44,597 bases of DNA from Alphaproteobacteria bacterium (GTDB taxonomy: Bacteria; Pseudomonadota; Alphaproteobacteria; Acetobacterales; Acetobacteraceae), in NCBI GenBank assembly GCA_026400815.1, contig JAPLOI010000049.1:1-44597 (forward strand), written 5' to 3'. Every line of letters begins with the position of its first letter. Positions within the stretch are counted from its first letter, which is position 1. Of this stretch, positions 6,223 to 17,938 are shown piece after piece. The notes under the pieces were generated by a model that made no database searches, had not been told where the DNA came from, and saw nothing but the letters and a program-made list of their open reading frames with translations. Made by a program: the position numbers and the translations under genes.

Positions 6223-7084
6223 CGTAGCGCCAGTCGAACCGGTCGCCATCCGCCTTGATCCGCCCCACGGTGGGCGTGGGGAAGTGGATCGGCAGGATCA
6301 GCGTGTCGGTCTCCGCCACCGAGGAGAGGAACCCGCGGCGAGAGGCAGCGGCCTGCTTGGCGTCGATGTCGAAGATGGTGGACCACTCGGGCTCCCGGCA
6401 TTGCAGGGCGTGGTGCATCATGTCCCCGGTCACCACGGCGCGCTGCCCCTTGGAGAAGATGTTCACGCAGCAATGGCACGGCGAATGGCCGGGCGTCGGC
6501 GTCAGCGTGATGGTGTCGTCCAGCGCATAGTCGTCATCCACCAGCAGCGCCTGGCCGGCTTCCACGATGGGCAGGCAGTTCATGTTCCACACCTGGCCGG
6601 GCGGATTGTCGCCGCGCTTGGTGGCCGCTTCCCAGTAGTCGTATTCGCGCTTGTGGAAGACGTATTTGGCGTTCGGAAAGGTCGGCACCCAGCGCCCGTC
6701 GCGCAGCACCGTGTTCCAGCCGCAATGATCGATGTGCAGGTGGGTGCAGAACACGTAGTCGATCTTGTCGAACGACAGGCCGGCCGCCTTGAAGCCGGCC
6801 AGCCATGGCGTCTTGTCGAAATCCATCGGCGCCGGGTAGCCCTTGTCCTCGCCGGTGCAGGTATCCACCAGGATGGTGTGCTTCGGCGTGCGGACCACGA
6901 AGGTCTGATAGGTGATCACCATCCGGCCCGACTCGGGGTCGAACACCTCCGGCTCCATGGTGCGCAGGTGCTCCGCCGCCACCGCCGCGTCATAGGCCGG
7001 GAACATCGACTCCGGCTTCCGCCACGGCCCATCGCGCTCGATGATGCTCGTGATCTCCACATCGCCAATCCGCAGCGTGCGCAT
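6215..7084 (-). CDS. MBL-fold metallo-hydrolase
   Basis: A 289-residue metallo-beta-lactamase-fold hydrolase. The zinc motif is THLHIDHCGW near residues 110-119 (HxHxDH). PTPGHSPCHC supplies a third His, VVTGDMMHH the bridging Asp, and LPIHFPTPTVG a distal His. This layout is typical of the lactonase-like branch that includes AHL quorum-quenching lactonases, but substrates cannot be read from sequence. No signal peptide is visible, so it is probably cytoplasmic. Translation was started at the Met of MRTLRIGDVE, preceded by a GGGGGAGAG Shine-Dalgarno; the frame is open further upstream only as a mirror of the neighbouring gene. Confidence 0.88.
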   Translation of the reverse strand: MRTLRIGDVEITSIIERDGPWRKPESMFPAYDAAVAAEHLRTMEPEVFDPESGRMVITYQTFVVRTPKHTILVDTCTGEDKGYPAPMDFDKTPWLAGFKAAGLSFDKIDYVFCTHLHIDHCGWNTVLRDGRWVPTFPNAKYVFHKREYDYWEAATKRGDNPPGQVWNMNCLPIVEAGQALLVDDDYALDDTITLTPTPGHSPCHCCVNIFSKGQRAVVTGDMMHHALQCREPEWSTIFDIDAKQAAASRRGFLSSVAETDTLILPIHFPTPTVGRIKADGDRFDWRYVR

Positions 7085-7145
7085 CCCGTCTCTCCCCCGT
7101 TGGCTGCGGGGAGCGTAGCGGGGGGATGGCGGGGACGGAAGGGTG

Positions 7146-8144
7146 CTACTTGCGCTGCCAGCGGTCCTGCGCGGACAGCACCGTGGCCGGGCCAGCGCCG
7201 TCGAGCCAGGCCTGGGCGGCAGGGTCGGCCTTGAGGGTGCTGTCCCAGAAGGCCATGGCGAGGGCCAGGATGGCGCGCTGGTGTTGCAGGTTGCGGGGCA
7301 GTTTCTCGCCGGGCAGGGCGGTGTCAGCAAACACGGAATGCTCGGCCTCGTGCAGGACCAGCTCGTATTTCCGGCCGGGCGGCAGGGCCGGGAACACGCC
7401 GAGGCGGTCCGGGGGCAGCCCGATGGGTGAGCCGTCATGGGTGCCGGTCATCAGCATCCACGGGATCGCCACCCGGCCGAACGCCTCGGCGGCCGGACGG
7501 ATGCGCGGCGTGCTGGGGCTCAGCACCAGCGCGGACTTGATGCGCGGATCCGGCCAGGTGCCGGGAATGGCTGGCGGCGCGTGCTGGCCGGCGACCGCCT
7601 GGGTAGTGAGGGCGCCGAAGGAATGGCCGGCCATGCCGATGCGCGACAGGTCCACCCGCTCGCTGAGCGGGCGGTGTTCATGCGTGGTTTGCCAGCTGGC
7701 CAGCGCATCGAGCACGGCAACCACATCGCGCATGCGATGCACCAGCTGGGCCGGCGTGGCAGCGGCGAGCAGGGCGGCCCGCCGCTCGGCCGGTGCGGCG
7801 GCGCGCCAGACCGAATCGTCGGAGCCGGGATGCTGGAGGAAGACGGTGACATAGCCGCGCGCGCGCCAGTGGCGTTCCAGGAAGGCGGGACCGTGGCGGC
7901 TGCCGCCGAGGCCGTGGCTGAACAGGATCACCGGCATACGCATCCGGCGCGCCGAATGGGCAATGCGCACCGGGATGGCGCGATCGCGGGCGGGATCGCG
8001 CACCTCGAATTCATAGATGTGGTCGGCGGCGGCCGATTGCGCGCCGGGCGCGGTGGGGTCGTAGCCCTGGCCAAACGCAGATCGGGCGGCCAGCAGGGCT
8101 GGGCCGCCCGATATCAGGCTTCGGCGAAGGGGGTGTGCCGCCAT
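7146..8144 (-). CDS. Exported alpha/beta hydrolase (dienelactone-hydrolase/PAF-AH-like)
   Basis: A 332-residue alpha/beta hydrolase. The N-terminus RRSLISGGPALLAARSAFG looks like a Tat-type signal peptide, so the enzyme is probably periplasmic. VILFSHGLGGSRHG gives the oxyanion region, GMAGHSFGA the nucleophile elbow Ser, and VLHEAEHSVF the likely catalytic His. The layout resembles bacterial 'dienelactone hydrolase'/platelet-activating-factor acetylhydrolase-like esterases. It lies 20 bp downstream of atpC on the same strand and could be read through from the ATP synthase operon, though a functional link is not implied. Confidence 0.8.
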   Translation of the reverse strand: MAAHPLRRSLISGGPALLAARSAFGQGYDPTAPGAQSAAADHIYEFEVRDPARDRAIPVRIAHSARRMRMPVILFSHGLGGSRHGPAFLERHWRARGYVTVFLQHPGSDDSVWRAAAPAERRAALLAAATPAQLVHRMRDVVAVLDALASWQTTHEHRPLSERVDLSRIGMAGHSFGALTTQAVAGQHAPPAIPGTWPDPRIKSALVLSPSTPRIRPAAEAFGRVAIPWMLMTGTHDGSPIGLPPDRLGVFPALPPGRKYELVLHEAEHSVFADTALPGEKLPRNLQHQRAILALAMAFWDSTLKADPAAQAWLDGAGPATVLSAQDRWQRK

Positions 8145-8164
8145 TCGTGCCGGCGGCGCGGGGA

Positions 8165-8422
8165 TCAGACCGGGGTGACCGTATCAGCCAGGACGGTCAC
8201 GCGCGTGGGCGTGACCTCCGCGAAGCCGCCGGAGACCCTGAGGCTTTCGGTGACGCGATTGCCCTCATAGAGGCGGATCACGCCTTCCTGCAGCAGGACG
8301 ATCATGGGTGCGTGCTGCGGCAGCACGCCCATTTCGCCCTCGGCCGCGGGGATCACGACCATGTCCACCGGCCGCGACAGCAGCAGCTTCTCGGGGCTGA
8401 CGATTTCGAGATCGACGGGCAT
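8165..8422 (-). CDS. atpC: ATP synthase F1 epsilon subunit (short form)
   Basis: Epsilon subunit of the F1 rotor stalk, membrane-peripheral in the cytoplasm. At 85 residues it contains only the N-terminal beta-sandwich (LEIVSPEKLLLS, EGEMGVLPQHAPMI, SGGFAEVTPTRVTVLAD). The two-helix C-terminal domain that inhibits ATP hydrolysis in E. coli (about 135 residues) is missing. Short epsilon subunits are known in some alphaproteobacteria, where the separate zeta protein can inhibit instead. It is the last gene of atpHAGDC. Confidence 0.93.
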   Translation of the reverse strand: MPVDLEIVSPEKLLLSRPVDMVVIPAAEGEMGVLPQHAPMIVLLQEGVIRLYEGNRVTESLRVSGGFAEVTPTRVTVLADTVTPV

Positions 8423-8440
8423 GGACCGTTTATCCTGTGA

Positions 8441-10803
<2,363 letters not shown>

Positions 10804-10820
10804 GGCGCGATGCTACCGGA

Positions 10821-12350
10821 TCAGGCGAACGACTTGGTGAAGCCGTCCAGGAACGCGATGAGCTTCTTCTCGGTGTCCGGCTTGATCTCACGATCAGCGC
10901 GGATCGAGTCGATGATGGCCGGCTCTCGCGACTTGAGGTCGGAGAGCAGCTGGCTCTCAAAGCGGCCCACCTTGCTCACCTCGATCTTGTCGAGATAGCC
11001 GCGCACGCCGGCGAACAGGCCCACCACCTGCTCCTCCACCGGCACCGGCTTGAACTGGGGCTGCTTCAGCAGCTCCGTCAGGCGGGCGCCACGGGCCAGC
11101 AGCTGCTGGGTGGAGGCATCGAGGTCGGAGGCGAACTGCGCGAAGGCGGCCATCTCGCGATACTGCGCGAGTTCCAGCTTGATGCGCCCGGCGACCTGCT
11201 TCATGGCCTTGATCTGCGCCGCGGAGCCCACGCGGGACACCGAGATGCCGACGTTCACGGCCGGGCGGATTCCCTTGAAGAACAGTTCGGTCTCCAGGAA
11301 GATCTGGCCGTCGGTGATAGAAATCACGTTGGTCGGGATGTAGGCCGAGACGTCACCAGCCTGCGTCTCGATGACCGGCAGCGCGGTGAGCGAACCGGCG
11401 CCCAGGCTGTCGTTCATCTTCGCGGCGCGTTCCAGCAGGCGCGAGTGCAGGTAGAACACGTCGCCCGGATAGGCCTCGCGGCCCGGTGGGCGGCGCAGCA
11501 GCAGGGACATCTGGCGGTAGGCAACGGCCTGCTTGGACAGATCGTCGTAGAAGATGACCGCGTGCATGGCGTTGTCGCGGAAGTATTCGCCCATGGTGCA
11601 GCCGGTGTACGGCGCCAGGAACTGCATCGGCGCCGGGTCGGAGGCGGTGGCGGCGACCACGATGGAGTATTCCATCGCGCCATTCTCTTCCAGCGTGCGG
11701 ACGAGCTGGGCGACGGTGGAGCGCTTCTGGCCGATGGCGACGTAGATGCAGAAGAGCTTCTTGGTATCGTCGCTGCCGCCGTTGCTGCCCTTCTGGTTCA
11801 GGATGGTGTCGATGATCACGGCGGTCTGGCCGGTCTGACGGTCACCAATGACCAGTTCGCGCTGGCCGCGGCCGATCGGGATCAGGGCGTCGATCGCCTT
11901 GATGCCGGTCTGCATCGGCTCGTGCACGGACTTGCGCGGGATGATGCCGGGGGCCTTCACCTCAACCAGGCGACGCTCACCCTCGATCGGGCCCTTGCCG
12001 TCGATCGGGTTGCCGAGGCCGTCGACCACGCGGCCGAGCAGGTTCTTGCCGACGGGGACGTCCACGATGCGGCCGGTGCGGGAGACGGTGTCGCCCTCGC
12101 GGATCGCACGGTCGTCGCCGAAGATCACGACGCCGACATTGTCGGTTTCGAGGTTCAGCGCCATGCCGGTGAGGCCGGCGGACGGGAAGCTGACGAGCTC
12201 GCCGGCCATCACGTTCTGCAGACCGAAGATGCGGGCAATGCCGTCACCCACGCTCAGCACCTGGCCGGTCTCGGAAACGTCGGCCTCGGTATCAAAAGAA
12301 GCGATTTGCTTCTTGAGGATCTCCGAGATCTCGGCGGGACGGATCTCCAT
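10821..12350 (-). CDS. atpA: ATP synthase F1 alpha subunit
   Basis: A 509-residue non-catalytic nucleotide-binding subunit. The P-loop is [15 protein letters not shown], and the adenine-binding and arginine-finger region includes [25 protein letters not shown]-type Walker B is seen as [20 protein letters not shown]. The N-terminus carries [10 protein letters not shown], which contacts the delta subunit. The start lies 1 bp beyond the atpH stop, indicating translational coupling. Confidence 0.98.
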   Translation of the reverse strand: MEIRPAEISEILKKQIASFDTEADVSETGQVLSVGDGIARIFGLQNVMAGELVSFPSAGLTGMALNLETDNVGVVIFGDDRAIREGDTVSRTGRIVDVPVGKNLLGRVVDGLGNPIDGKGPIEGERRLVEVKAPGIIPRKSVHEPMQTGIKAIDALIPIGRGQRELVIGDRQTGQTAVIIDTILNQKGSNGGSDDTKKLFCIYVAIGQKRSTVAQLVRTLEENGAMEYSIVVAATASDPAPMQFLAPYTGCTMGEYFRDNAMHAVIFYDDLSKQAVAYRQMSLLLRRPPGREAYPGDVFYLHSRLLERAAKMNDSLGAGSLTALPVIETQAGDVSAYIPTNVISITDGQIFLETELFFKGIRPAVNVGISVSRVGSAAQIKAMKQVAGRIKLELAQYREMAAFAQFASDLDASTQQLLARGARLTELLKQPQFKPVPVEEQVVGLFAGVRGYLDKIEVSKVGRFESQLLSDLKSREPAIIDSIRADREIKPDTEKKLIAFLDGFTKSFA

Positions 12351-12351
12351 A

Positions 12352-12933
12352 TCAGGCGGCTCCCTTCATGGCGTACTGCAGGCGCTGCAGCCGGGACTTG
12401 AGGCTCGAGTCGAACAACCGCGCGCCGATGCGCACGACCAGCCCACCGAGCAGGCTTGGGTCGACTTTCTTGACGATGTTCACGTTGCCGTAGCCCGCTT
12501 CGATCAGCCGGGCGCGAAGCTGCTGCTCCTGCACGTCTGTCAGCGGGTGGGCGGTCTCGACCTGGGCCACCACAACACCGCGCTTGGCGGCGACGAGGGC
12601 GGCGAAGGCGGCGATGATGTTCTGCAGGGCGGAGAGGCGGCGGTTGGAGGCCACCACGCCCACGAAATCCAGCACGGTCTTGCCGAAGCCCTGCGATTCC
12701 AGGGCGGCGCGAATGGCCTTGCCGGCGCTGTTCACGTCGATCAGCGGGGAGCGCACGAGGCGCTTCAGGTCGGCGCTGTCGGCGATCAGCCGGCCGAGCG
12801 CATCCACCTGCTCCACCACTTCGTCCAGCTGGTGCTGGTCGGCGGCATGGGCATAGAGCGCGGCGGCATAGCGGTCCGGCAGACCGCCGCTCGTCGAGAT
12901 CGTGTTGCTGGCTGAGGTTTGCGCCGACGCCAA
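12352..12933 (-). CDS. atpH: ATP synthase F1 delta subunit
   Basis: A 193-residue peripheral-stalk subunit (OSCP equivalent) that ties alpha3beta3 to the b subunits. [19 protein letters not shown] matches the N-terminal helical domain, and [20 protein letters not shown] plus LKSRLQRL matches the conserved C-terminus. It is the first gene of the F1 operon. The F0 genes are absent here, consistent with the split F0/F1 arrangement common in alphaproteobacteria. Confidence 0.95.
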   Translation of the reverse strand: MASAQTSASNTISTSGGLPDRYAAALYAHAADQHQLDEVVEQVDALGRLIADSADLKRLVRSPLIDVNSAGKAIRAALESQGFGKTVLDFVGVVASNRRLSALQNIIAAFAALVAAKRGVVVAQVETAHPLTDVQEQQLRARLIEAGYGNVNIVKKVDPSLLGGLVVRIGARLFDSSLKSRLQRLQYAMKGAA

Positions 12934-13189
12934 GGGCCCGGTCCCGTCTGTTGGGCCGCGCCGGGAGAGGTCCCGTGGCGGCCGGTGGAGAAATCAGGCC
13001 GGAGAGACCGACCTGTCGGCACGAAACGCCAGCGGAGCCGGCGGGAGGCACAAAGACAGCGGCGGCGCCGGCTGGTGGCCGACGTCGCGAACAACACTGA
13101 CGCAGCGCGCTCTATCATGGGGTGCCGGGCCCTGCAACATACCGCCGTGCAAGATTCGCCCGAACCCGGCGCCCAAATTGACGTGAGGC
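12934..13189. other. atp operon leader region
   Basis: A 256-bp gap between atpH and the ACT gene on the same strand. It presumably holds the promoter and 5' leader of the F1 operon. No coding frame with family resemblance was seen. Confidence 0.5.
13110..13137 (-). promoter_or_regulatory. Candidate promoter for atpHAGDC
   Basis: On the minus strand TTGCAG and TAGAGC are spaced by 17 bp, giving a start near 13103 and a leader of about 170 nt to atpH. The match to consensus is moderate and the call is inference. Confidence 0.3.
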
Positions 13190-13504
13190 CTAGGCGGCCT
13201 GGCGCCGGACCGCGCCGGTGATCTCCTGGCGCAGGGTGACGCAGACCACGCCGACCATCTGGCGCAGGTTTCCCTCCACCACATGGACCATCTCCGCCGG
13301 CATGCAGTCCATGGCGATTTCCACCCGCACGGCCTCGCCGCGGCGTTCGGCGGTGAAGCTGTCGGGCACCAGGTCGCGCTTGGCGAATGGCTGCAGCAGG
13401 CGGGGGAGCATGCCAGGGGTCGAATCGGCCTGGACGGAAAAGCGGACGGCGGCGTGCTGGCCAACGAGGGCCCACGGCTGCGCCGAGGGAAGTTGTGCGG
13501 TCAT
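13190..13504 (-). CDS. Small stand-alone ACT-domain protein
   Basis: A 104-residue protein with one ACT-like beta-alpha-beta fold: VRFSVQADSTPGMLPRLLQP, then FAKRDLVPDSFTAERRG, VRVEIAMDCMP, and VEGNLRQMVGVVCVTLRQE. The pattern resembles the regulatory subunit of acetolactate synthase (IlvN), where ACT domains bind amino acids. No partner enzyme is adjacent. The chosen start (MTAQLPSA) leaves a compact single domain; a longer frame upstream lacks similarity. It may sense an amino acid, but the ligand is unknown. Confidence 0.65.
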   Translation of the reverse strand: MTAQLPSAQPWALVGQHAAVRFSVQADSTPGMLPRLLQPFAKRDLVPDSFTAERRGEAVRVEIAMDCMPAEMVHVVEGNLRQMVGVVCVTLRQEITGAVRRQAA

Positions 13505-13553
13505 GGAAGGAGACTCCGGACGGACGGGCAGGAAAAGGCAGGCGCGCAGAAAC

Positions 13554-13575
13554 CCCGGCTGTTCAGACAGCCGGG
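13554..13575 (-). terminator. Hairpin terminator after the DUF2125 gene
   Basis: Nine-base arms CCCGGCTGT (13554-13562) and ACAGCCGGG (13567-13575) with a 4-nt loop. On the minus strand the hairpin is followed by GTTTCTG, a weak T-tract. It lies about 50 bp after the stop of the gene at 13628-14704 and before the ACT gene, so the envelope cluster probably ends here. Confidence 0.55.
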
Positions 13576-13627
13576 CTCGTAATTCGCGCAATGCCCATCC
13601 AGGAGTTCATATCGCGTATGTAGCAGA

Positions 13628-14704
13628 TCAGGAGGGCGGCCGCCATACCAGTTCCGGGAGCCTCAGCAGCGGAATCCGCCCGAGTGCCAGGGTGCGGTTC
13701 TGCAGGCTGAGCGGTGCCTCCACCGAGGGTGGGCCGCCATCGGCGGAGGGGCGGGCCATCAGCGCCAGCACCGCGGTGGCGGCCACGGCGGTGCGTGGCG
13801 GCAGCACGCCGGCGACGGTGAGGGCGCGCAAGGCCGCGTCGTAGCCGGCGAGGCGGGCGGTGGCGGTGCCCATGGGTTGCAGCTGCGGGTCCAGCGCCAG
13901 GGTGGCGCCGCCGGTGAGGGTCACGTCACCCCAGGCCAGCTCCAGCCGACGCAGCGTGACCGCGCCGCCACCGTCGCGCCAGGCCTCGGCGCGGGTGGCC
14001 AGGTCCGTGATGGGCGGGACCGGGCCTGATATGGCGAGGTCCCAGGCGAGCGTGGTGATCCGGGGGCCGAGCGGCCAGGGCAGGAGCGGCGGCAGGTCGA
14101 TGCCGCGCGCGGTGGTGATGAGGGAGCCGGCGGTCTCGCCCTGCTGGGCGGCTGGGCGCGACTCCAGCGCCGTATCCAGCCGGGCGATGGCCAGGCGGCC
14201 GCCCGGGAGATCAGCCGCGAGGCTCGCCACCGCCAGCGTGGCGGCGCGCACCGGCACGCCGGGCTCCAGCGGCACCTCGGCCCGCATCAGCTCCGCGCGC
14301 ACGGGAATCGGCGGGGCGCTGCCGAGCTGGAGGGACTGGGCGCCTTCGACCATCAGCACCAGGGTGCGCGGGCGGGCGAATTCCAGCGAGACGGCAACGC
14401 TCTCGGCCTGCCAGCGCACGCTTTGCGCCGCGGCGCCGGGGGAGACGGCGATGAGGGCGGGTACCGTCACCGTGGCGGCGAAAGGCCAGCCGGTGCGGTG
14501 CAGCGTTCCGGCGGTGGCGTGCCAGCCCGGGGCGGGTGCTGCGAGGTTGGCGGCCACCTGTTGCTCGATCTCGCCGGTGACCCACCACCAGATCGCGCCA
14601 TGCCCGGCGATGACGGCAAACCCCAGCGCAGCGGTGGCAGTGGCGATGCGGCGCAGCAGGCGCCGGGGGTTCGCCGGAGCGATGCCAGCGGCGCTCATCC
14701 CCAT
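13628..14704 (-). CDS. DUF2125-like membrane-anchored protein
   Basis: A 358-residue protein with a single N-terminal membrane segment (ATAALGFAVIAGHGAIWWWV, about residues 23-42) followed by a long beta-rich periplasmic domain. The segments WWVTGEIEQQV, HATAGTLHRTGWPFAATVTV, RWQAESVAVSLEFARPRTL and ELAWGDVTLTGGATLALDPQLQPMGTA match the DUF2125 family as I recall it. This group of alphaproteobacterial proteins has no established function. It lies downstream of plsC, a DUF218 protein and ftsEX on the same strand, suggesting an envelope role. Confidence 0.7.
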   Translation of the reverse strand: MGMSAAGIAPANPRRLLRRIATATAALGFAVIAGHGAIWWWVTGEIEQQVAANLAAPAPGWHATAGTLHRTGWPFAATVTVPALIAVSPGAAAQSVRWQAESVAVSLEFARPRTLVLMVEGAQSLQLGSAPPIPVRAELMRAEVPLEPGVPVRAATLAVASLAADLPGGRLAIARLDTALESRPAAQQGETAGSLITTARGIDLPPLLPWPLGPRITTLAWDLAISGPVPPITDLATRAEAWRDGGGAVTLRRLELAWGDVTLTGGATLALDPQLQPMGTATARLAGYDAALRALTVAGVLPPRTAVAATAVLALMARPSADGGPPSVEAPLSLQNRTLALGRIPLLRLPELVWRPPS

Positions 14705-14764
14705 GTCGCCGGGAAGGCGGGGATTGGGCCGGGGGGTGGGATTTTCATCAACGAATCCAGCATG

Positions 14765-15520
14765 TCATGTCGCCTTCCTGGATTCGTCCGTGAAGCCGGC
14801 GGGCGCGGCGCCCACAGAGTTGTCCACAGGGATGGGAGCGGCAAAAAGCGCGGCGAGGCGGTCCATCAGCTCGGCGCGCGGCAGGTTGGCCGGCAGGGGC
14901 GGCTGGATGGCTATGCGGATGGTGCCCGGGTATCGGCGCCAAGCGCGGCGGCCCCAGCAGCTGCCGGAATCCGTCACCACCGGGATGACGGGCAGGCGCG
15001 TGCGCGAGGCCAGGGCGGCGATGCCCGGCTGCAGCGGCAGCACGGCGCCGGGGGCGGCGCGGGTGCCTTCGGGGAAGATCACGATCTGCCGGCCCTCCGC
15101 CACCGCACGGTCGGCATCGCGCAGCAGGGAGCGGATGGCCGTGGCGCCGGCGTCGCGGTCCACCACGATCATGTCGAGCTTGCGGACCATGCCGGCGTAG
15201 AGCGGGATGTGCATCAGCTCCCGCTTCAGCACATAGGCCGGCGTGGGGACGATCAGCAGCCAGACGATGGTGTCGAAGGCCGATTGGTGCTGGGAGGCGA
15301 CCAGGGCCGGGCCATGCGCCGGCAGGTGATCGCGCCCGGTGACCTCCACGTTGATGCCGCAGATCGGGCGCAGCCCGCCCAGCACGGTGCGGGCCCAGGT
15401 GCGGGTGAGCCGCAATGTCAGCGAGGCCGGGCCGAGGCGCACCGCGAGGCTGGCCACGGCGAAGGCCACGGTGGCGCTATAGAACCAGAGGTTGAAGACC
15501 GTCGAGCGCAGCCAGATCAT
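14765..15520 (-). CDS. plsC: 1-acyl-sn-glycerol-3-phosphate acyltransferase
   Basis: A 251-residue LPLAT-superfamily enzyme that acylates lysophosphatidic acid at the inner membrane to make phosphatidic acid. It has an N-terminal membrane segment (VFNLWFYSATVAFAVASLAV), the catalytic HX4D motif in SQHQSAFDT, the acceptor-binding FPEGTRAAPG, and the LPVIPVVTDSG strand. The ATG at 15520 overlaps the stop of the DUF218 gene by 4 nt (ATGA), and GGGGAAG precedes it, so the two genes are translationally coupled. Confidence 0.9.
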   Translation of the reverse strand: MIWLRSTVFNLWFYSATVAFAVASLAVRLGPASLTLRLTRTWARTVLGGLRPICGINVEVTGRDHLPAHGPALVASQHQSAFDTIVWLLIVPTPAYVLKRELMHIPLYAGMVRKLDMIVVDRDAGATAIRSLLRDADRAVAEGRQIVIFPEGTRAAPGAVLPLQPGIAALASRTRLPVIPVVTDSGSCWGRRAWRRYPGTIRIAIQPPLPANLPRAELMDRLAALFAAPIPVDNSVGAAPAGFTDESRKAT

Positions 15521-16194
15521 CCGCTTCCCCTTGTTGCAGCAGGCGCGGTGGTGGCCGGGCCGGCCGCCTCCTCCTCTCGCGCCACCCAGGCGGACAGGCC
15601 CACCATGGCACCCAGCCATTTCGCGTATTCCGCCGCGAGCAGCCGCAGCGGCACCTGGTCCTGGCCGTCGGGCAGATGCGGCACCAGCGGCGCCGGGTGC
15701 AGCACCACGGTGGCCGGCAGGGTGCCGCGCAGTTCCCACAGCGCGCGGCGCATGTGATAGCCCGAGGTCACCACGATCAGCGAGCCCATGCCGTGCGCCG
15801 CCGCCCAATCGGCGGTTTCGCGCGCGTTGCCGCGGGTGGAGCGGGCGCCGCGGCCGAGCGTGACCTGGCCGGGGGCGACCTGGGCGGAGACGCTGGCGGC
15901 CAGGTTGGCGGCGGCGATGATGTCGGCGAGGTCGCCACGGCCGGTGCCGGAGACCAGCAGGCGGGGGGCCCGGCGTTCGGCCAGCAGGCGCAGCGCCAGC
16001 TCCACGCGCCCGGCACCGCCGGTGAGCACGACGATGCCGTCGCTGGCCGGCGGCGGCGGGCGCGCATGGCCGGCCTCCGCGGCGAACCAGGCGAAGCCCG
16101 CGCCGAGTGCGACGGCAAGGAGTGCCGCCGCCAGCAGCGTGCGGCGGATCAGGCCCGGGGGCACGACCAGGCTCAGGGGAGCCGGCGCAGCCAT
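15517..16194 (-). CDS. YdcF/SanA-type DUF218 membrane protein
   Basis: A 225-residue protein with one N-terminal membrane helix (LIRRTLLAAALLAVALGAGF, about residues 15-34) and a periplasmic DUF218 domain. The domain carries GIVVLTGGAGRVELALRLL, LLVSGTGRGDLADI, RSTRGNARETADWA and LIVVTSGYHMRRALWELR, the standard motif order. Relatives such as ElyC/SanA act in envelope or lipid-carrier maintenance. The gene overlaps ftsX at its start and plsC at its end, so it belongs to one tightly packed envelope operon. Start ATG 16194. Confidence 0.85.
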   Translation of the reverse strand: MAAPAPLSLVVPPGLIRRTLLAAALLAVALGAGFAWFAAEAGHARPPPPASDGIVVLTGGAGRVELALRLLAERRAPRLLVSGTGRGDLADIIAAANLAASVSAQVAPGQVTLGRGARSTRGNARETADWAAAHGMGSLIVVTSGYHMRRALWELRGTLPATVVLHPAPLVPHLPDGQDQVPLRLLAAEYAKWLGAMVGLSAWVAREEEAAGPATTAPAATRGSG

Positions 16195-17144
16195 GCGCGC
16201 ACGGCGAGCTGGGCCGCGACATAGCCGATCAGCGCGGCGCTGACGGGCACCGCCGGCAGGGACCAGAGCAGGGTGGGCGGCAGCCGGGCGAGGCTGGCGG
16301 CCAGTTCCGCGGGGCCGGGCAATGCCGCCTCGATCGGCAGGGTGCTGACGAAGGGCGCGGCCAGGGCGGCGAGCACGGCGACGACGGGCACTGCGAGTGC
16401 GAGGCCCACGATGCCGCCCAGCCCGGCGGCACGGCTGGCGCGGCGGGCGAAGCGGTCGGCCACGTAGAAATCGGTGGCGCCGAGGCCGTGCAGGATCTCC
16501 ACCACCTCCCGCCTTGAGGCCAGCGCGGCGCGGGTGGCGACCATGATGATGCCGGCGGCCACCGCTGCCACCAGCCCAAGGGCTGCCAGCGCGCACAGGC
16601 GCAGGCTGCGCGCCAGCAGGCCGAGGCGGCGCACCCAGGGGCCGTGGCTTTCGGTGAGGGTGCCGGGGGCCGCTGCCTCCAGCCGGGCGGCGAGTGCCGG
16701 GATATCCGGCCCATCGGTGGTGACGGTGACGGCGACGACGGCGGGCAGCGGCAGGGCGAGTTGCTCTGCGTTGGTGCCGAGCCAGGGGCGCAGCAGGTCG
16801 GACAGCTCCGCCTCGGCCAGCGGGCGCACGCCGGAAATACCGGGGGTGCCGCGCAGCAGGGTGATGACGCGGTCGCGCCGGGTTTCGCCCTGGGCCACGG
16901 GCGGGGTGGGGGCGGCGGCCGGGCGCGGGATCTGCACCGTGAGGGTGGCGCCGGCGCCCTGCTGCCAGTGACGGCCCAGTTCGGCGGCACCCTGGGCGCC
17001 GGCCAGGGCGAGCGCGGCAAGGAAGGCCATGCCGGCCACGATCAGCGGCAGCACGCGCCAGCCGGGGGCGTGGCGAAGGCCCAGCCCATCCAGCCGGCTT
17101 GTGGCCAGGCGGGCGGCCACGGCGCGGGTGGCGCGCCTAGCCAT
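16173..17144 (-). CDS. ftsX: Cell division protein FtsX
   Basis: A 323-residue permease-like subunit of the FtsEX complex, which controls septal peptidoglycan hydrolases during division. One membrane segment lies near residues 33-50, followed by a periplasmic ECD ([11 protein letters not shown] through [13 protein letters not shown]) and three more membrane segments from about residue 185. [21 protein letters not shown] is the cytoplasmic loop characteristic of FtsX. It overlaps ftsE by 8 nt. Confidence 0.9.
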   Translation of the reverse strand: MARRATRAVAARLATSRLDGLGLRHAPGWRVLPLIVAGMAFLAALALAGAQGAAELGRHWQQGAGATLTVQIPRPAAAPTPPVAQGETRRDRVITLLRGTPGISGVRPLAEAELSDLLRPWLGTNAEQLALPLPAVVAVTVTTDGPDIPALAARLEAAAPGTLTESHGPWVRRLGLLARSLRLCALAALGLVAAVAAGIIMVATRAALASRREVVEILHGLGATDFYVADRFARRASRAAGLGGIVGLALAVPVVAVLAALAAPFVSTLPIEAALPGPAELAASLARLPPTLLWSLPAVPVSAALIGYVAAQLAVRAWLRRLP

Positions 17145-17814
17145 CGTGGACCAGGCGCCCGCGGGCCAGTTCCAGCGCCGGGCCGGGGTGGCGGTCCACC
17201 AGCTGCATGTTGTGGGTGGCGACGATCACGGTGGTGCCCAGGCGGTTCATCTCCTGCAGCAATACCATCAGGCGCTCGGCCTGCACGTCGTCCAGATTGC
17301 CGGTGGGTTCGTCCGCCAGCAGCAGCAGGGGGCGGACGATCACGGCGCGGGCGATGGCCACGCGCTGCTGTTCGCCGCCGGAGAGCATGGCGGGGCGCAT
17401 CTCCGCCACCTTCGAAAGGCCGACCCAGCGCAGCATCTCCGTGACATCCGCACGCAGCTGGCCTTCGGCGCGGCCACCCAGGCGCAGCGGCAGGGCGACG
17501 TTGTCGAACACCGTGAGGTGGGAGACGAGGCGGAAATCCTGGAACACCATGCCGATGCGCCGGCGCAGCGGCGGCAGGTCCTTGCGGCGGGCCTCGCCCA
17601 CATCCACGCCCATCAGCTGCAGCCGGCCGCGCGTGGGGCGGGCCTGCACGTGCAGCAGGCGCAGCAGGGAGGACTTGCCGGCGCCGGACGGGCCGAGCAG
17701 CCAGCGCCAGCCGCCGCCGGGCACGTTGAAGGACAGGCTTTGCAGCACCTCCGGCGCCTCCGCCTCGGCACCGCTTTCGCCGTAGCGCAGCCCCACGCCC
17801 TCCGCCCTGATCAT
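17137..17814 (-). CDS. ftsE: Cell division ATP-binding protein FtsE
   Basis: A 225-residue ABC ATPase. Walker A is [14 protein letters not shown], the Q-loop [16 protein letters not shown], the signature [14 protein letters not shown], Walker [14 protein letters not shown], and the switch His is in VATHNMQ. Size, motif content and the downstream ftsX identify it as FtsE rather than another ABC protein. The chosen ATG (17814) starts the conserved [12 protein letters not shown]. An upstream extension of the frame is a mirror of the divergent gene's leader. Confidence 0.93.
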   Translation of the reverse strand: MIRAEGVGLRYGESGAEAEAPEVLQSLSFNVPGGGWRWLLGPSGAGKSSLLRLLHVQARPTRGRLQLMGVDVGEARRKDLPPLRRRIGMVFQDFRLVSHLTVFDNVALPLRLGGRAEGQLRADVTEMLRWVGLSKVAEMRPAMLSGGEQQRVAIARAVIVRPLLLLADEPTGNLDDVQAERLMVLLQEMNRLGTTVIVATHNMQLVDRHPGPALELARGRLVHDG

Positions 17815-17938
17815 GCCGCGGCCCTCCGCTGCGGGTTGTGCCACCATTCGGCCTCGTGCCGGAAGCGCCCTGGCACGCGGCGGATGGTTGCATCCGTGCG
17901 GGCGAGCCGCCACCATTGGGTATCGCTGGAATGACCGC

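Noticed and set aside
6215-7084. Assignment of the MBL-fold protein as an AHL quorum-quenching lactonase
   Set aside because: The HxHxDH motif is shared by many MBL enzymes; no luxI/luxR genes are nearby and substrate cannot be inferred.
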